Positions 12,368 through 14,924 of a stretch of 14,924 nucleotides of DNA are shown piece by piece. The notes under the pieces were generated by a model that was not told the origin of the DNA, did not search any database, and saw only the letters and a program-made list of their open reading frames with translations. This stretch comes from Treponema sp. GTDB lineage: Bacteria; Spirochaetota; Spirochaetia; Treponematales; Breznakiellaceae. A program made the translations under genes and the position numbers. Numbering within the stretch: the stretch's first letter is position 1; the number at the start of each line of letters is the position of its first letter. The stretch lies in contig JAIRUO010000185.1 in the NCBI GenBank assembly GCA_031254385.1, positions 1 to 14,924 on the forward strand, in the 5' to 3' direction.

Positions 12368-13888
12368 ATGAAGCTTCTTTCAAAAACTATATACGCTGGC
12401 CTTATCGGGCTTTTCCTCTTTTTCTCAAGTCTTCCGGCTACGGCCCAGGAGACGGAATCCGTCAGGGCCCCGGTAAGGATCATCCCTATAAAGGGGGATA
12501 TTGAGCCTGCCCTGGCGGCCTTTGTGCGAAGGGAAGCCCAGAAAGCGCAGAACGAAAAAGCGGAATATATTGTTTTTGAAATTGATACTTTCGGCGGTAG
12601 GGTTGATTCGGCCCTGCAAATAGCCTCGTATATTATGTCTATCAAAAATGCCCGGACTATAGCCTGGGTGAGGAGCGGCGAATCGTCCATGGGCGTAAGC
12701 TGGTCGGCAGGCGCGTTGATCGCCTTCTCCTGCGCGGAGATTTACATGGCAAGCGGAACGTCCATAGGGGCTGCCGCGCCTGTAGAAATAGGCGCGGACG
12801 GGAGTACGACCGCATCAGGCGAAAAAACTGTTGCGGCGGTGCGATCCCAAATGGCGGCCCTGGCTGAACGGAACGGGCATCCCGTTGATGTCGCGTTGGC
12901 TATGGTAGATTTTGATATTGAACTCTGGGAAGTGCAAATAGACGGCGAAACAAGGGCGATTTCCAGAGGCGAACTGGAAAGGCTTGAGTCGCGGGGCGCA
13001 GCAATTGAACGTATACGCGTTATATCATTGCCCGGAAAACTCCTTTCGCTCACCGCTGGGGAAGCCTACCTTTACGGCCTTAGCTCGGGGCTAGTGGAAG
13101 ATCAGGAAGGTCTTCTCGCCGCGCTGGGAGCCAGTGGGGAAATAATAATTGAAACTGGACCAGGTTTTGCCGACCAGATCATCTCATTTTTAACTTCAAG
13201 CGCGGTGCAGGTCATCCTTATAATTGCGGGACTGATTTTGCTTTTCATAGAACTTAACACGCCGGGTTTTGGGGTGCCCGGCGTACTTGGCATCATCTGC
13301 TTCCTAACCGTGCTGGGTACGGGCGTCCTTTTGGGCCGTGTCGATTCATTGGAAATAATTTTGTTTATTTTGGGGCTAGGGCTTTTGGCAGTGGAGATCT
13401 TTGTGATACCCGGCTTTGGCGTAGTAGGGGTTTTAGGCTTTTTGTTAATAGGCCTTTCACTCATCTTTTCCATGCAGGACTTTATTATTCCCAGTCTTGA
13501 ATGGGAATGGGCTCTTTTTGGCAGGAACGCGCTGATCGTATTTGTGAGTTTATTATCCGCAGCTACGGCAATCGCCATGATCACTTTGTTTGGCCCAAGG
13601 CTTAAGATTTTTGACATACTCACGCTGAACACGCAGATCACCGGAACCGCGGGAGGCCCTGATCCTGACGGCGACAATCCCGTACCGGCGCTTAAGGAAG
13701 ATGAAGAGAATTACGCTGCCCTGACAGGCAAGATAGGGGTTACGGATACGGTGCTGCGGCCTTCGGGAAGAGCGGTATTTGACGGAAAGGTCTATGCAGT
13801 CGAGGCTGATGGCGATTATATTGATGTAGGAAGGGGAATTATTGTTACCAAGGTTAGGGGTAACAGAATTATAGTAAGAAGAGTATAA
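12368..13888 (+). CDS. nfeD: NfeD-family membrane serine protease / flotillin partner
   Basis: The 506-residue protein begins with a signal sequence (MKLLSKTIYAGLIGLFLFFSSLPATAQ). Residues about 35-260 form a ClpP-class serine protease domain with EIDTFGGRVDSALQIA (71-86) and the nucleophile motif SWSAGALIA, Ser113. Lys153 lies about 40 residues on, as in the Ser-Lys dyad of the archaeal homologue PH1510. Four or five membrane segments lie between about 277 and 410 (for example 281-295, 302-320, 327-345, 350-368, 388-407). A soluble OB-fold domain closes the protein (about 448-506). Long NfeD proteins act with SPFH/flotillin proteins in membrane quality control, and floA follows after 39 bases. 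The start is ATG 12368 because it directly begins the signal peptide; the in-frame GTG at 12302 would translate the repeat array. Calls to other ClpP-like proteases do not fit the C-terminal half. Confidence 0.9.
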   Translation: MKLLSKTIYAGLIGLFLFFSSLPATAQETESVRAPVRIIPIKGDIEPALAAFVRREAQKAQNEKAEYIVFEIDTFGGRVDSALQIASYIMSIKNARTIAWVRSGESSMGVSWSAGALIAFSCAEIYMASGTSIGAAAPVEIGADGSTTASGEKTVAAVRSQMAALAERNGHPVDVALAMVDFDIELWEVQIDGETRAISRGELERLESRGAAIERIRVISLPGKLLSLTAGEAYLYGLSSGLVEDQEGLLAALGASGEIIIETGPGFADQIISFLTSSAVQVILIIAGLILLFIELNTPGFGVPGVLGIICFLTVLGTGVLLGRVDSLEIILFILGLGLLAVEIFVIPGFGVVGVLGFLLIGLSLIFSMQDFIIPSLEWEWALFGRNALIVFVSLLSAATAIAMITLFGPRLKIFDILTLNTQITGTAGGPDPDGDNPVPALKEDEENYAALTGKIGVTDTVLRPSGRAVFDGKVYAVEADGDYIDVGRGIIVTKVRGNRIIVRRV

Positions 13889-13927
13889 TTATTTGTGCGG
13901 CTATGGTCGCAACAACAAGGAGTTGTT

Positions 13928-14924
13928 ATGGATCCCATGATTTTCATTTACATTGCCAACGGCGTAGTTGCTTTAATTTTCCTTATTATCTTTTTCAGAT
14001 TCTTCGGGCTTTGGTTCCGGGCGCTTTTGTCCGGGGCTTATGTTGGCATGGGGAAACTTATCGGAATGTGGCTCCGGCATGTAAACGGGGGAGTTATCGT
14101 AGATTCCCGGATCATGCTTACCAAGGCTGGCATTGACGTGGCCAGTGATATGCTGGAAACCCACTTCCTTGCGCGTGGCGATGTAATAAAAGTAAGCCGC
14201 GCCATGGTTGCAGCTAACAAGGCAAACATACCGCTGCCCTTCCAGCGGGCTGCCGCAATTGACCTTGCAGGCCGTGACGTGCTGGAAGCAGTGCGCACCA
14301 GCGTCAATCCCAAGGTCATCGACTGCCCGGATTCCTCCAAAGGGAAACATACTCTAGATGCAGTAGCCAAGGACGGTATTCAGCTTTGCGTAAAGGCCAG
14401 GGTTACGGTGCGTTCCAATATTGAAAGGCTGGTCGGAGGCGCGATGGAGGAAACCATTATCGCTCGTGTCGGCGAAGGTATAGTTACAACCATCGGTTCT
14501 TCGGAAACATATAAATCCGTACTGGAACATCCTGACACCATTTCCAAAACGGTATTGGCAAAGGGGCTGGACGCGGGAACCGCCTTTGAAATCCTTTCTA
14601 TTGATATTGCTGATATTGACGTAGGGCAGAACGTAGGCGCAAAGCTTCAGGCGGATCAGGCCGAGGCGGACAAGAGGCGCTTCCAGGCGGAAGCCGAAAA
14701 ACGCCGTGCCGCAGCCCAAGCCCAGGAGCAGGAAATGCTGGCCCTGGTTCAAGAAAACCGCGCCAAGGTCGTTCTAGCAGAAGCGGAAATACCGCTGGCC
14801 ATTGCCGAGGCTTTTAGAAAGGGCAATTTGGGCGTAATGGATTATTACAAGCTCAAGAACATCCAGGCCGATACTGATATGCGCAATTCTATCGGAGGCG
14901 AAACATCGGCACCCAAGGTTGATA
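13928..14924 (+). CDS. floA: Flotillin-like protein FloA, partial at the right edge
   Basis: The frame is open to the window end, giving 332 residues. Bacillus FloA is about 331 residues, so only a short tail is missing. A membrane hairpin or anchor (about residues 4-27) is followed by the SPFH/FloA core: [93 protein letters not shown] and [20 protein letters not shown] (given in pieces). A coiled-coil Ala/Glu/Gln-rich stretch ([20 protein letters not shown] onward) and [15 protein letters not shown] end the visible part. FloA organises membrane microdomains and acts with NfeD, encoded immediately upstream. AAGGAG (13917-13922) lies five bases before ATG 13928; an upstream GTG-type start in this frame has no ribosome site. 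The middle has a small insertion (DSSKGKHT) relative to the remembered Bacillus form. The call is firm. Confidence 0.95.
   Translation, partial: MDPMIFIYIANGVVALIFLIIFFRFFGLWFRALLSGAYVGMGKLIGMWLRHVNGGVIVDSRIMLTKAGIDVASDMLETHFLARGDVIKVSRAMVAANKANIPLPFQRAAAIDLAGRDVLEAVRTSVNPKVIDCPDSSKGKHTLDAVAKDGIQLCVKARVTVRSNIERLVGGAMEETIIARVGEGIVTTIGSSETYKSVLEHPDTISKTVLAKGLDAGTAFEILSIDIADIDVGQNVGAKLQADQAEADKRRFQAEAEKRRAAAQAQEQEMLALVQENRAKVVLAEAEIPLAIAEAFRKGNLGVMDYYKLKNIQADTDMRNSIGGETSAPKVD

Overview
The window looks like a chromosomal segment from an acetogenic spirochete, most plausibly a termite-gut Treponema close to T. primitia. This rests on two things: Wood-Ljungdahl corrinoid genes at the left edge, and an otherwise spirochete-like, secretion- and signalling-rich gene set of moderate GC. 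The species assignment is inference and was not checked by any search. No rRNA, tRNA, CRISPR array, transposase gene or stretch over 300 bases without a gene was found.

Left end (1-1243): the 3' end of acsC (large subunit of the corrinoid iron-sulfur protein), then acsE (methyltetrahydrofolate:corrinoid methyltransferase). They are separated by a 205-base gap holding a 130-base nested palindrome. AcsE loads the methyl group onto the protein partly encoded by acsC, so the pair forms the end of the methyl branch of reductive acetogenesis. An AT-rich orphan beta-class DNA methyltransferase (1273-2229) follows and looks acquired.

Middle (2306-7932): four tightly spaced + strand genes that look like one operon. 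They encode a secreted LamG-like/FnIII protein, a large cytoplasmic TPR protein with a 12-residue tandem repeat, an HDOD protein started by an ATGA overlap, and a metallo-beta-lactamase-fold hydrolase. A convergent junction rich in G/C heptamers and inverted repeats (7933-8070) ends this block.

Right of it, a - strand pair (10179 down to 8053) encodes an Ldh2-family NAD(P)-dependent dehydrogenase and a DUF4838/GH67-N-like protein. The latter ends inside the heptamer repeat and is probably truncated. A divergent intergenic region with a perfect 12-base palindrome separates this pair from a serpin lipoprotein (10261-11601).

Right end (11684-14924): a BrnT-like toxin with a small overlapping partner gene, then nfeD (membrane serine protease/OB-fold protein) and floA (flotillin-like scaffold, cut by the window edge). 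The last two are a classic functional pair of membrane organisation. TTAGGG-like G-run arrays recur in intergenic DNA and could form G-quadruplexes beside the nfeD promoter and at the 3' end of the - strand operon.
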